Below are positions 9,354 to 18,046 of a stretch of 64,000 bases of DNA, in pieces; the first letter of the stretch is position 1; each line of letters begins with the position of its first letter. Where the stretch lies: assembly GCA_958295515.1 (NCBI GenBank), contig CATQGW010000001.1:516923-580922 (forward strand). Reading direction: 5' to 3'. The position numbers and the translations under genes were made by a program. The notes under the pieces were generated by a model that saw nothing but the letters and a program-made list of their open reading frames with translations, did not search any database and had not been told where the DNA came from. The DNA comes from an uncultured Dehalococcoidia bacterium. GTDB taxonomy: Bacteria; Chloroflexota; Dehalococcoidia; Bin125.

Positions 9354-10358
9354 ATGACCGTCGACCGCTTCGGGAGAACATTCCAGGACCTGCGGCTCTC
9401 GGTCACCGACCGCTGCAACTTCCGCTGCCCCTATTGCATGCCCAAAGAGGTCTTCGGCCCCGGCTACCAGTTCCTGCCCCGCGCCGACATCCTCAGCTTC
9501 GAGGAGATCGTGCGGCTGACCCGCGTCTTCGCCCGGCTCGGCCTGCGCAAGCTGCGGCTGACCGGCGGCGAACCGACCGTGCGCGCCGACCTCCCCGCCC
9601 TCGTCGGCATGCTGCGCCGCGCCGTGCCCGGCGTGGACCTCGCGTTGACCACCAACGGCTCGCGCCTCACCTCGCTCGCCGACGATCTCGCCCAGGCAGG
9701 ACTCGACCGCGTCACCGTCAGCCTCGACGCCATCGATCCCGAAGTCGGGCAGCGCATGAACGGCGTCGAATTCCCGCTCCAGCGCGTGCTCGACGGCATC
9801 GACGCGGCGGCGGCGGCGGGGCTCGCCCCGGTCAAAATCAACGCCGTGATCCAGCGCGGCGTCAACGAGAGCGAAATCACCCGCCTGGCCGAACACTTCC
9901 GCGGCACCGGCCACATCGTGCGCTTCATCGAGTACATGGATGTCGGCGCGTCCAACGGCTGGAAGCTCGACGACGTCGTGCCCGCCGCCGAGATCATCGA
10001 GCGCCTCCAGTCCGAACTGCCGCTGGAGCCGGTCGATCCCTCCTACCGCGGCGAGGTCGCGCGGCGCTGGCGCTGGAAGGACGGCTCCGGCGAAATCGGC
10101 GTGATCACCTCCGTCACCCAACCCTTCTGCGGCGATTGCACCCGCGCCCGCGTCTCCGCCGAGGGCAAGCTCTACACCTGCCTCTTCGCCGGCGTCGGCC
10201 ACGACCTGCGCGAACCGCTGCGCAGCGGCCGCACCGACGAGCAAATCTATGAGCGGCTCGCCGGCATCTGGCGCGCGCGCGAGGACCGCTACTCCGAGCT
10301 GCGCAGCGCCGCCACCGCGGACTTGCCCAAAGTGGAAATGTCGCACATTGGCGGCTGA
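9354..10358 (+). CDS. moaA: GTP 3',8-cyclase (radical SAM, molybdopterin synthesis step 1)
   Basis: 334 residues. Radical SAM cluster Cys21, Cys25 and Cys28 in [12 protein letters not shown]; second 4Fe-4S cluster Cys259, Cys262 and Cys276 in the C-terminal region. The conserved GG end (MSHIGG) is the part of MoaA needed for cyclisation. It converts GTP to 3',8-cyclo-GTP, the substrate of MoaC, which is encoded immediately downstream with overlapping ends. Confidence 0.95.
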   Translation: MTVDRFGRTFQDLRLSVTDRCNFRCPYCMPKEVFGPGYQFLPRADILSFEEIVRLTRVFARLGLRKLRLTGGEPTVRADLPALVGMLRRAVPGVDLALTTNGSRLTSLADDLAQAGLDRVTVSLDAIDPEVGQRMNGVEFPLQRVLDGIDAAAAAGLAPVKINAVIQRGVNESEITRLAEHFRGTGHIVRFIEYMDVGASNGWKLDDVVPAAEIIERLQSELPLEPVDPSYRGEVARRWRWKDGSGEIGVITSVTQPFCGDCTRARVSAEGKLYTCLFAGVGHDLREPLRSGRTDEQIYERLAGIWRAREDRYSELRSAATADLPKVEMSHIGG

Positions 10359-10845
10359 CTCCAACGACGCCCCCGCGCTCAGCCACATCGACGCCGCCGG
10401 GCGCGCCCGCATGGTCGATGTCGGCGGCAAAGAGATCACCGAGCGCAGCGCCGTCGCCGAGGGCTGCGTCGAAATGCAGCCCGACACCCTGCGCCTGATC
10501 GAAACCGCCCAGCTCAAAAAGGGCGACGTGCTGACCACCGCCCAACTCGCCGGCGTGATGGCCGCCAAGCGCACCCACGAGTTGATCCCGCTCTGCCATC
10601 CGCTCGCGCTCTCCCACATCGAAGTCGAGCTGACCCCGCAGGCCGAGCCGCCGCGCATCGAAATCCGCGCCTCAGTCCGCTGCAGCGGACGCACCGGCGT
10701 CGAAATGGAAGCCCTCACCGCCGTCAGCGTCGCCGCCCTGACCGTCTACGACATGGCCAAAGCGGTCGACCGCGCAATGCGCATCAGCAACATCCGCCTA
10801 CGCCAAAAAACCGGCGGCCGCTCCGGCGAAATCCGCCTACCCTGA
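10348..10845 (+). CDS. moaC: Cyclic pyranopterin monophosphate synthase MoaC
   Basis: 165 residues from the chosen start. It converts 3',8-cyclo-GTP to cyclic pyranopterin monophosphate. Motifs: [19 protein letters not shown] at the N-terminus, [28 protein letters not shown] and the terminal KTGGRSGE. The internal ATG at 10411 would remove the conserved LSHID segment. A TTG at 10348, overlapping the moaA stop, is therefore the likeliest start, which implies translational coupling. No strong Shine-Dalgarno sequence supports it, so the exact start is uncertain. Confidence 0.9.
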   Translation: MAADSNDAPALSHIDAAGRARMVDVGGKEITERSAVAEGCVEMQPDTLRLIETAQLKKGDVLTTAQLAGVMAAKRTHELIPLCHPLALSHIEVELTPQAEPPRIEIRASVRCSGRTGVEMEALTAVSVAALTVYDMAKAVDRAMRISNIRLRQKTGGRSGEIRLP

Positions 10846-10856
10846 CCCCGCCCTCT

Positions 10857-11169
10857 CCGTCATTCCCGCACGGGGGCGGGAATGACGAGGAGGATCCCGT
10901 CATTCCCGCGAACGCGGGAATCTCCCCCGCGTAACCTCCCAGGTACCGCCACGAGATTCCCGCACGGGGGCGGGAATGACGAGGAGGACCGCGTCATTCC
11001 CGCGAACGCGGGAATCTCTCCTGCGCAACCTCCCAGGCACCGCCACGAGATTCCCGCTCGAGGGCGGGAATGACGAGGAGGACCCCGTCATTCCCGCGAA
11101 CGCGGGAATCTCCCCTGCGCAACCTCCCAGGTACCGCCACGAGATTCCCGCTCGGGAGCGGGAATGACA
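10857..11169. repeat. Tandem array of dRS3/NIME-like palindromic elements, 94-bp period
   Basis: The 20-mer ATTCCCGCGAACGCGGGAAT recurs with its first CATTCCC at 10901, 10995 and 11089, an exact 94-bp period. Between copies lies a conserved segment (CAACCTCCCAGGTACCGCCACGAG and variants), then an oppositely oriented ATTCCCGC...GCGGGAAT hairpin of 22 bp ending in GGGAATGACGAGGAGG. The 20-mers match the ATTCCC-N8-GGGAAT pattern known from neisserial dRS3 repeats, and the alternation of inverted hairpins and core resembles NIME arrays. The first unit is partial (10857-10898). It lies between moaC and a convergent crotonase gene. Confidence 0.85.
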
Positions 11170-11191
11170 GGCTTAGGAAGCGCCCTCCCAC

Positions 11192-11941
11192 CTACTCATA
11201 CTGCGGGTCGCGGCGTTCGGCGAACGCCGTCAGCCCCTCTCGCGCATCCTCCGAGCCGAACGCGATCCGGCTGTACTCCTGATAAATCCGCAGCCCATCC
11301 GCCAGCGATGCGTCGCGGCCCCGCTGCGCCAACTCCTTCGTCATCCGAATCGCCGCCGGACCGTTCGCCGCAATCGCCGCCGCCAACTCCCGCGCCCGCG
11401 ACGCTAACCGCTCCGGCGCCACCACCTCGCTGACCAGCCCAATCCGCAGCGCCTCCGCTGCGTTGATGAACTCCCCCGTGAGCAGCAGACGCATCGCGTC
11501 CGAGCCGCCGATCAGCCCCGGCAGCCGCAGCGCCCCGTAGCCGTGCAAAATCCCCCAGCGCACCTCCGGACAGCCGAACTGCGCCGTCTCATCCGCGATC
11601 CGAATATCGCAGAACAGCGCCAACTCCAGCCCGCCCGCCAGGCAGTAGCCCTGCACCGCGGCGATCACCGGCTTCGCGCACTCCAGCCCGTTGTCGAACC
11701 GCTCCGGCCGCCACGGACGCCACTCGCTGCGCCCCGCAAACTCGCCCAAGTCGTGCCCCGAAGTGAACGCCCGCCCGCTCCCGCTGATCACAATGCAGCG
11801 CACCTCGGGATCGCCCTCCGCCTCCCGCACCGCCGCACCAATCGCCGCATACATCGCATCCGTCATCGCATTGAGCTTCTCCGGCCGGTTGAGCCCGATC
11901 GACGCGACCCGCTCGCTGATCTCGTACGTGACTTCATCCAT
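11192..11941 (-). CDS. Enoyl-CoA hydratase/isomerase family protein
   Basis: 249 residues, crotonase superfamily. Visible: RVASIGLNRPEKLNAM, the oxyanion-hole segment RAFTSGHDLGEF, PVIAAVQGYCLAGGLELALFCD and the C-terminal NGPAAIRMTKEL. Likely a cytoplasmic hydratase or isomerase acting on an acyl-CoA; substrate unknown. The catalytic Glu of classical hydratases is not obvious, because the second position falls in CPEVRWGILHG, so isomerase or hydrolase activity is possible. GGAGGAG precedes the ATG. It is separated from the downstream repeat array by about 20 bp. Confidence 0.85.
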   Translation of the reverse strand: MDEVTYEISERVASIGLNRPEKLNAMTDAMYAAIGAAVREAEGDPEVRCIVISGSGRAFTSGHDLGEFAGRSEWRPWRPERFDNGLECAKPVIAAVQGYCLAGGLELALFCDIRIADETAQFGCPEVRWGILHGYGALRLPGLIGGSDAMRLLLTGEFINAAEALRIGLVSEVVAPERLASRARELAAAIAANGPAAIRMTKELAQRGRDASLADGLRIYQEYSRIAFGSEDAREGLTAFAERRDPQYE

Positions 11942-12130
11942 GACCCGCTCCTCCGCTGCTGCGATTGCCCACAGGCTACGCGGGCGCAGGGCTGTTTGCT
12001 GCGAAGCCAGTGGCCAGGAATGCCAACGATGACCGCAGCCAACGAGGCGAGTCGGCGAGATTCGATGGTGTGTGACGTGGCTCCCGTTGCATGCGCCTCG
12101 ATCTGACGGTCGTTCGGGGATGCACAGACA

Positions 12131-14221
12131 TCAGGCCACCATCCAGGCCCTCTCCAGCTGCATCGGCGCAAGATGCAGCGACTTGGCGAAGTAGGTTTGC
12201 ACGAGATTGAAGACATTCTCGCGCCTGGCTTGGATACCGTACGGATTGACGGTGAACACGCGCCACACCTGCTCGCTCTCCCTGCGCCGAATTCGCTCAA
12301 GCAGTTCGGAGCGCTCAGCCTGATCGACGGCTTGGCGCTGCTGAGCGCTCCACTCGTCAATCTCCGGATCGTTGATTCCGGCCCGATTGAGTCTTCCGTT
12401 GGAGTGCATGCACGCATATGCCAAGTCGTCGGGATCGGCATCGTAGACGGGGCCGACAGTGCGATAGATGAGATTGGCCTCCGGGTCGGGTTGTTGCTCC
12501 AGCCAGACCTGTCCAGCATCATCGATTCGTTGCGCCCAGTGTCGTTCGCGCGGTTCAATCGCAGCTTGCACTCCAAGGGCGAGCCGGAAATGGCTGACCG
12601 TTTGGGCAGTTAGGCGCGCAATGACACTGTCGGTTGGCGCGGGCACGCCCGTTGGGAGAGTTGCGGCGGGCACATCAACCTTGACGGTAAGCGGACTTGA
12701 CGCGGTGTAGCCGGCTGCTGCAAGCAAGCCCCGCGCAGACTCAGGATTGTGCTCAAAATGCGGGCCGAGCTCACCAATCTCCCAAGGCCACTCACGGGTC
12801 CCCCAATCGCTCGAGCGATCGGTCACGAATGTCCAGTTTTGCGCACAGTCCGCCGCTGCGAACCCATTGTGCAGCTCTCTCGAAATGGCATTGCGATCAA
12901 GCGCCATCGACAGCGCCTGGCGAACGCGAACGTCTCGGTATGGATCGTCGCTGAGCGATCGGAAGGTGTAGTGCGTCCCGCCGCCGGGCGAGGGCGGCGT
13001 TACTTGCAGGGCAGCAGACGGCACACCCTCGATCGCAGTTTGGGCGTCGCCGGCGCCGGAGAGCCGAATCGAGCCCAGCTCCCCCGCTTCCCAGTTCGAG
13101 GAGCGCGTGCCCAGCACCGCGACGCTCTCGCTACCTCCGGCAGCGATCACCGCCTCGACGAAGTCAAAGTCCGTGCCGCGCACAGCATTCAGGTACGGAA
13201 GCTGCATTCCTGAGTCGGCGTCGCGCTTGAAGTATGCGTCGTTGCGTTCCAGTTCCCACTCGCTATTGGCGACCGAGAGCGCAAGTTTGAACGGGCCCGT
13301 GCCGCGCGTCTGCTGCGACCAGTCGATCAGATCGGGATCAACAACGAGCTCCGACGGTACGATCACCTGCCATGGTGATGTCATCTTGTTGAGTAGATAC
13401 GCGGCGGGATGCGCCAGATGCAGCGCTACGGTGCGATCGGCGTCATGTGCATCAACCCGCTGAACAGCATCGTACGTATCAGCTTGCCGCATTGGCGGCT
13501 GACGGAATGCATCCAGACAGGCTTGTACGTCTCGCGCCGCGAGCGGGCGCCCGTTCATCGGGGCATGATCTGTCCACGCAACGCCGTCACTCAATGTGAA
13601 TATGAGCGTGCGGGAATCGACCCACTCCCATCCGCTCGCCAGGTTGCCGCCAACCTGCGTGCGGTGTGCGTGCGTCTGATCGCCGGCCTCAGCGATCACA
13701 AGCTGGCTGTAGACCAACGGAAGCAAATGGCCTACGTCATCCGGATCGACGGTCGGTGGATCGATCGCGAACGGATTCCAGTTCCGCATGGCCTGCGAGT
13801 CAATGTGCAGCTCTCCGCCGACCTGCGGGCCGCGCATTTGGCCCGGCAGTTCCGACAAATGCCGCCAGTGATACCGCTCTCGCCACTCGATCGGATCGAT
13901 CACAGCCGTCGGCTCGCGATCGACAACCGCTTCCGTTTGCGCTGCCTGCCTCTCATCCTGTTCTACCTGTTGCGCTGCTTGGGCGGCGGCAGCCGATCTG
14001 CTGTGATCGCCTGTCAGACGAGGCTCTTGCGCCTCCTGTTGGGCGGCAATCGCCGGCGATTGCCGCTCTGTCCGTCGCTCCACAGCGTCAACCGTTTCAG
14101 CGTCGTCCTCACCGCACCCGACCAACGCCAGACCTGCTGCGCCGATTCCCGCCCGCGCAGCCGCACGGACCAAGGCGCGCCGCCCAATCCGCCAGCTGCG
14201 GGAGCTCGCCCCGCTGTTCAT
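12131..14221 (-). CDS. Peptide/nickel-type ABC transporter substrate-binding lipoprotein
   Basis: About 696 residues. The N-terminus has a basic stretch with GRRALVRAA, a short hydrophobic segment and the lipobox LALVGC, so it is a lipoprotein, possibly exported by Tat. The mature part is an SBP family 5 (DppA/OppA-like) protein: NWNPFAIDPP, LATGWEW-type region GNLASGWEWVDSRTL, FTLSDGVAWTDHAPMNGRP, RVRQALSMALDRNAI and DPDDLAYACMHS. The ATG at 14221 is preferred to one 21 bp upstream because AAGGAGG lies 8 bp before it. No permease genes are adjacent. Codon use is less G/C-biased than in neighbours. Confidence 0.88.
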   Translation of the reverse strand: MNSGASSRSWRIGRRALVRAAARAGIGAAGLALVGCGEDDAETVDAVERRTERQSPAIAAQQEAQEPRLTGDHSRSAAAAQAAQQVEQDERQAAQTEAVVDREPTAVIDPIEWRERYHWRHLSELPGQMRGPQVGGELHIDSQAMRNWNPFAIDPPTVDPDDVGHLLPLVYSQLVIAEAGDQTHAHRTQVGGNLASGWEWVDSRTLIFTLSDGVAWTDHAPMNGRPLAARDVQACLDAFRQPPMRQADTYDAVQRVDAHDADRTVALHLAHPAAYLLNKMTSPWQVIVPSELVVDPDLIDWSQQTRGTGPFKLALSVANSEWELERNDAYFKRDADSGMQLPYLNAVRGTDFDFVEAVIAAGGSESVAVLGTRSSNWEAGELGSIRLSGAGDAQTAIEGVPSAALQVTPPSPGGGTHYTFRSLSDDPYRDVRVRQALSMALDRNAISRELHNGFAAADCAQNWTFVTDRSSDWGTREWPWEIGELGPHFEHNPESARGLLAAAGYTASSPLTVKVDVPAATLPTGVPAPTDSVIARLTAQTVSHFRLALGVQAAIEPRERHWAQRIDDAGQVWLEQQPDPEANLIYRTVGPVYDADPDDLAYACMHSNGRLNRAGINDPEIDEWSAQQRQAVDQAERSELLERIRRRESEQVWRVFTVNPYGIQARRENVFNLVQTYFAKSLHLAPMQLERAWMVA

Positions 14222-14305
14222 GGCCGCGACCTCCTTGGCCACTCCATGTTCGCGCTGGAGCCAGCGTGATACATCTCACTGGGGTACGCGAGGCAGCGCG
14301 CTCCC

Positions 14306-15124
14306 TCAGCCATCCACTCCCGTGCCCCAGGCGATCGCATTCTTCAGCAGCTGCTCGTAGGGCTCCGTCTCCCACGGGCCGCGGAAGCGCGGCGGCGAGA
14401 CCCGATCCGCCGACACGCTCTCATGCACCGAGGGCTGCATGTTCGTCAGCGGCGTGTGGCAGTGCCCCGGCGCGATGTACGCCACCTCGCCCTCGCCTAC
14501 CCGCCGCGCAAAGCCCAGCGCGTGCGACTTGCCGTCCGGCAGCAGCGACAGATCCCCGCCGTACAGCTCGTCCACAAACGGCGGCTTCTCGATCTCCTCC
14601 GTCGTCAGCAGCACCCGCGTCTCCGGATGAATCACCTCGACCATGTACGGCTCGTCCTGCACCCTGAACGAGGCCGGCAGATTGTGCGTCAGCGGGTGAT
14701 TGCGGTCCGCCACCTCCACGGTCATCTCGCGGATCGGCGGGTGGGTCATGAAAAAGCCGCCCAGCGCCTCGTGATAGTCCATCTTCGCCATCCGCCGCCG
14801 CCCGTCCTCGCGGCCAAGCCGCTCCGCCTTCCCGCCCGTGCTCCCGTGCAGCGCCAGCCAGCGCCCGCCGTCGGCGAGCCAGTCGCGGATCACGCCCGTC
14901 TGGTGGTCGTCCGCGAACGGCCCCGCCACATAGCAGACCAACAGCTGGCAATCCGCGATCCACTTCGCGCAGTCGGTGAAGTCGCTGCTCACCGTCGCCT
15001 GCACATCCTCATTCGCCTGCAGCGCCATCAGAATGCGCATCCGCGCATAGTCGATGTCATGCCCCGCATGCTTACCCGGCGGAAATCCCCCAGCCACAAC
15101 GTGAACCCGAATCGGCGTACCCAT
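14306..15124 (-). CDS. ThuA-like glutamine-amidotransferase-fold protein
   Basis: About 272 residues from the ATG at 15124 (GGAGG lies 5 bp upstream; a GTG at 15136 is an alternative). ThuA-like proteins have a class I glutamine-amidotransferase fold and are linked to sugar (trehalose) use, with unclear activity. Visible: RVHVVAGGFPPGKHAGHD, LLVCYVAGPFADDHQTGVIRDWLADGGRWLALHG and the late EVAYIAPGHCHTPL. It is followed 84 bp later by the binding-protein gene on the same strand, so the two may share a transcript. Confidence 0.8.
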   Translation of the reverse strand: MGTPIRVHVVAGGFPPGKHAGHDIDYARMRILMALQANEDVQATVSSDFTDCAKWIADCQLLVCYVAGPFADDHQTGVIRDWLADGGRWLALHGSTGGKAERLGREDGRRRMAKMDYHEALGGFFMTHPPIREMTVEVADRNHPLTHNLPASFRVQDEPYMVEVIHPETRVLLTTEEIEKPPFVDELYGGDLSLLPDGKSHALGFARRVGEGEVAYIAPGHCHTPLTNMQPSVHESVSADRVSPPRFRGPWETEPYEQLLKNAIAWGTGVDG

Positions 15125-15192
15125 GACGGCCTCCACTCCTCTGTGCGAGGAGTGTAGCCGTCACCCTGCGCGTCCGGCGGGAATGCAGCCGC

Positions 15193-15630
15193 CTACAGCG
15201 CCATCGGCTCGCCCTGCGCCACCGCCTGCGGATCCGTCTTCCACACATCGGACCCGTCCACGTACAGCTCCACCCCGTTGCCGTCGGGATCGTTGAGGTA
15301 CAGCGACTTCGAGACCACATGGTCGATCACCGCGTGGACCTTGACCCCGGCGGCCTCGAGCTCGTCGCGCACCGCGCGCAGCTCGTCGAGCGTGTCGCCC
15401 ACGCAGAAGGCGAGATGGTACAGACCGGGCGCCTTGGGGTCCGCGTCGGGGCCGTCCTCGCCCACCTCCAGCAGCGCCAGATCGTGGTGGTTGCCGAGCG
15501 TGTAGAAGGTCATCGGCATCGTTTCGTGCCGCGCCGCCAGCTGCATCCCCAGCACATCGCCGTAGAACGCTTCCGCGCGCTCCCGGTTGCGCACCTTGAT
15601 CACCGCATGCCCCAGCTCTCGAACCTGCAT
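15193..15630 (-). CDS. VOC superfamily (glyoxalase/extradiol dioxygenase-like) protein
   Basis: 145 residues with two beta-alpha-beta-beta-beta modules. Metal ligands in the usual places: His in ELGHAVIKV, His in LYHLAFCV, Glu in GNGVELYVDG. LYLNDPDGNGVELY is the family's closing motif. Reaction unknown: glyoxalase-, dioxygenase- or epimerase-type activity all fit. AAGGAG lies 6 bp before the ATG. It is one of four VOC genes in the window (15193, 18047, 18499, 32019). Confidence 0.82.
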   Translation of the reverse strand: MQVRELGHAVIKVRNRERAEAFYGDVLGMQLAARHETMPMTFYTLGNHHDLALLEVGEDGPDADPKAPGLYHLAFCVGDTLDELRAVRDELEAAGVKVHAVIDHVVSKSLYLNDPDGNGVELYVDGSDVWKTDPQAVAQGEPMAL

Positions 15631-15715
15631 CGCCGACTCCTTCCGCGCCGCTCCCTCGCATCAAACCGCGAGGGCGCATCTGCGGCAATGATACGCCCGC
15701 CGGCCCGCGCGGCGC

Positions 15716-16519
15716 TCAGATCTTCGCCGCCACCCCGCCGTCAATGTTGATGATCTCCCCCGTGATGAACCGCGAATCCTCGCAGCACAGGAACAGCACC
15801 AGGTTCGCCACATCCTGCGAGTAGCCCGGCCCCGGCACAATCTGCGCGAAATCGAACATCTTCTCGAACACGTGGTGCCCGCCGTCCGGATCGTTGTACG
15901 TCCCCCGCGTCGCGCCCGGCGTGATGATCTGCCCCGGCCGCACGCAGTTCACCCGAATGTTGTGCCGTCCCCCGACCCCCGCCATGTAGCGCGTCAGCGC
16001 GTCCACCCCCGCCTTGGCCGCGTAATACGACGCCGAGGTGGTGCCGAACTCCTCCTGCATCCGCGGCGAAAAGCCGCGCTGCGCCGCCAGCGACGACATG
16101 TTCACCACGCAGCCCCCGCCCGCCGCCACAATCTGCGGCCAGACCGCCTGGCTGACCCGCATCGTCCCGGTCAGATTCACATTGATCACCCGGTCCCACT
16201 CCGCCTGCGGCTCATTCGGGAAGTAGCTTCCTGCGCCCCCGCCCGCGTTGTTGAACAGCAGATGCACCTCGCCGTAGACCTGCGCCGCCGCTGCCGCCGC
16301 ATCGAGCACCGACTGGTCGTCGCCCACATCGCAGGCCACGAACGTCGCCTCTCCGCCCGCCTCGCGGATCGCCTGCGCCACCGCCTGCCCCTGCTCCTCG
16401 CGCCGCGCCATCAGAATCACCTTCGCGCCCTCCTGCGCGAACGTGTGCCCCGTCACCTCCCCAATCCCCGAATTGCCGCCCGTGATGATCGCCACTTTGC
16501 CGTCCAGCTTGCCCGCCAT
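15716..16519 (-). CDS. Short-chain dehydrogenase/reductase
   Basis: 267 residues, classical SDR. Cofactor motif TGGNSGIG near residues 13-20, NNAGGGAGS, catalytic Ser in VNMSSLAA, YYAAK (Tyr/Lys) and a C-terminal GEIINIDGGVAA. NAD(P)-dependent oxidation or reduction of an unidentified alcohol or ketone. The start is ATG 16519, with GAGGAGG upstream; the open frame extends much further upstream but only antisense to the next gene. Divergent from the LLM monooxygenase, with 141 bp between them. Confidence 0.9.
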   Translation of the reverse strand: MAGKLDGKVAIITGGNSGIGEVTGHTFAQEGAKVILMARREEQGQAVAQAIREAGGEATFVACDVGDDQSVLDAAAAAAQVYGEVHLLFNNAGGGAGSYFPNEPQAEWDRVINVNLTGTMRVSQAVWPQIVAAGGGCVVNMSSLAAQRGFSPRMQEEFGTTSASYYAAKAGVDALTRYMAGVGGRHNIRVNCVRPGQIITPGATRGTYNDPDGGHHVFEKMFDFAQIVPGPGYSQDVANLVLFLCCEDSRFITGEIINIDGGVAAKI

Positions 16520-16660
16520 GCGCGCCTCCTCGCTCTGATCCGCTGTCGCCAAAGTGTCCCCCAACGCGCGCGCTCCATCAACTCCATCAAATTGAGGCGC
16601 GCAGCGCCGCACCCAGGCGATAGCATCGGAGCGGATCGCAAATTGCGAAGGGAACGTGCA

Positions 16661-17761
16661 ATGCGGACGAGCGAGACACCGCTGCGCTTCGGCTGGTTCA
16701 TCCCCACCTACGGCGACTTCGATCGTTTCACCAACCCCAGCCGGACCTGGCCCGCCGGGCTCGAGCTGTTCGAGCGGGTTGCGCTGGCCGCCGAACGCGC
16801 CGGCTTCGAATACGCGCTCGTGCCCGTCGCCTCCGCCTGCTGGGAGGCCTGGATCGCCTGCGCCATGGTCTCCGCCAAAACCACCCGCCTGAAGATGCTC
16901 GTCGCCGCCCGCCCCGGCTACATCGTGCCCACCCTGATGGCCAAAATGATCTCCACCTTCGACCAGCTCAGCGGCGGACGCATGTCGATCAACCTGATCG
17001 CCGGCGGCGACCCCGCCCAGCTCGCGCAGGATGGACTGCTGATCCCCCACGACGAGCGCTACGACGTGATGAACGAGTCGGTCGAAATCATGAAAGCGCT
17101 CTGGGCGGCCGATGCGCCGCTCGACTGGCACGGCCGCCACTTCCAGCTGCGCGGCGCCGAGGTGCAGCCCAAGCCGCTGCAACAGCCCTGGCCGCGCTTC
17201 TACATCGGCGGCGAGTCCGAGGCCGCGCGCGATGTCGGCGCGCGCCACGCCGACTGCTACTTCTTCTGGGGCGACACGCCGCAGCGCACCGCCGAAAAAA
17301 TCGCCGACATCCGCGCCCGCGCCCGCCGCTTCGGACGCGAAGACCTCACCTTCGGCATGCGCCTCCAGGTCGTCGTGCGCGAGACCGAAGCCGAGGCCTG
17401 GGACGCCGCGCACGCGCTGATCGAGGGCACGACCGAGCGCCAGCGCCAACGCCGCCGCGCCATCGCCGCCGACTCCGAGGCCGACACCCGCATGTGGCGG
17501 CTCGCCGAAGACTCAGCCGACAACGATTACCTGATCGCTCCCCACCTCTGGAGCGGCATCAGCACCGTCCGCACCGGCGCCGGCGTCTGCGTCGTCGGCG
17601 ACCCCGACCAGGTCGCCCACACGCTCCAACAGTTCGTCGATCTCGGCTGCAGCGAATTCTGCCTCAGCGGCTACCCGCACGACGCCGAAGCCGAGCGCTT
17701 CGGCCGCTGGGTGATCCCGCGCATGCAAGCCGCGCCCGCCCTCGCCGCCGCATCGGGCTAA
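16661..17761 (+). CDS. LLM-class flavin-dependent (alkanesulfonate monooxygenase-like) oxidoreductase
   Basis: 366 residues, TIM-barrel luciferase-like family close to SsuD. Visible: FGWFIPTYGD at the start, ISTFDQLSGGRMSINLIAGG, HDERYDVMNESVEIMKALW, HGRHFQLRGAEV, FYIGGESEAARDVGARHADCYFFWGDTP and the late FCLSGYPHDAEAERFG. SsuD enzymes use FMNH2 and O2 to release sulfite from alkanesulfonates; an F420-dependent relative is also possible. No flavin reductase or sulfonate transporter lies alongside, so the substrate is open. GAAGGGA precedes the ATG. Confidence 0.88.
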   Translation: MRTSETPLRFGWFIPTYGDFDRFTNPSRTWPAGLELFERVALAAERAGFEYALVPVASACWEAWIACAMVSAKTTRLKMLVAARPGYIVPTLMAKMISTFDQLSGGRMSINLIAGGDPAQLAQDGLLIPHDERYDVMNESVEIMKALWAADAPLDWHGRHFQLRGAEVQPKPLQQPWPRFYIGGESEAARDVGARHADCYFFWGDTPQRTAEKIADIRARARRFGREDLTFGMRLQVVVRETEAEAWDAAHALIEGTTERQRQRRRAIAADSEADTRMWRLAEDSADNDYLIAPHLWSGISTVRTGAGVCVVGDPDQVAHTLQQFVDLGCSEFCLSGYPHDAEAERFGRWVIPRMQAAPALAAASG

Positions 17762-17819
17762 GCCAATGTGCCGCGATCAGCCTGAGCAGCCGCGCTGCGC
17801 AGGACAGAGCGGGGACATC

Positions 17820-17927
17820 ATGCACGAAGATGCGGACGATCTGAAAGTCGCGCTGGAGCGCATGGCGGAGATCGAGCGGGAGGGCGCGATCCCGCTCGAC
17901 CAGTTCAAAAAGGAACTCGGCCTCTAA
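17820..17927 (+). CDS. Small ORF resembling the C-terminal end of a type II antitoxin
   Basis: 35 residues from ATG 17820 (53 if an in-frame ATG at 17766 is used). The sequence LERMAEIEREGAIPLDQFKKELGL has the shape of the C-terminal toxin-binding tail of Phd/RelB-like antitoxins (Gly/Ala, I-P-L-x-x-x-x-x-E-L-G-L). The DNA-binding half is absent and no toxin gene follows. It is probably a remnant, or chance similarity in a short peptide. Confidence 0.35.
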   Translation: MHEDADDLKVALERMAEIEREGAIPLDQFKKELGL

Positions 17928-17989
17928 ACGCGCCTACCTGTGCTGTGAGGCAGCGTGTATCGCAACTTATAGACACCCACATCGCCCGC

Positions 17990-18001
17990 CCCCGATCGGG
18001 G
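17990..18001. promoter_or_regulatory. Perfect palindrome upstream of the ArsI-like gene
   Basis: CCCCGATCGGGG is a perfect 12-bp palindrome, 45 bp before the ArsI-like start and downstream of a TTATAG-like -10. It could be an operator or the stem of a small hairpin in the leader. No match to a known ArsR or CadC site is claimed. Confidence 0.3.
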
Positions 18002-18046
18002 TACCTTGACCTTCACCGACGGACGACCAAACTAGGGAGAAATGCA

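Noticed and set aside
10857..11169. CRISPR-like array
   Set aside because: The whole 94-bp unit is conserved, with no unique spacers, the repeat is palindromic in both halves, and no cas gene is near.
10882..11282. Short proteins with PRTRES-type peptides in the repeat array
   Set aside because: Translations of the palindromic repeat; same peptide motif appears in several frames and copies, with no ribosome binding sites.
16520..17449. Upstream extension of the SDR open frame at 15716
   Set aside because: It lies antisense to the LLM monooxygenase gene; the ATG at 16519 with GAGGAGG and the SDR cofactor motif nearby set the start.
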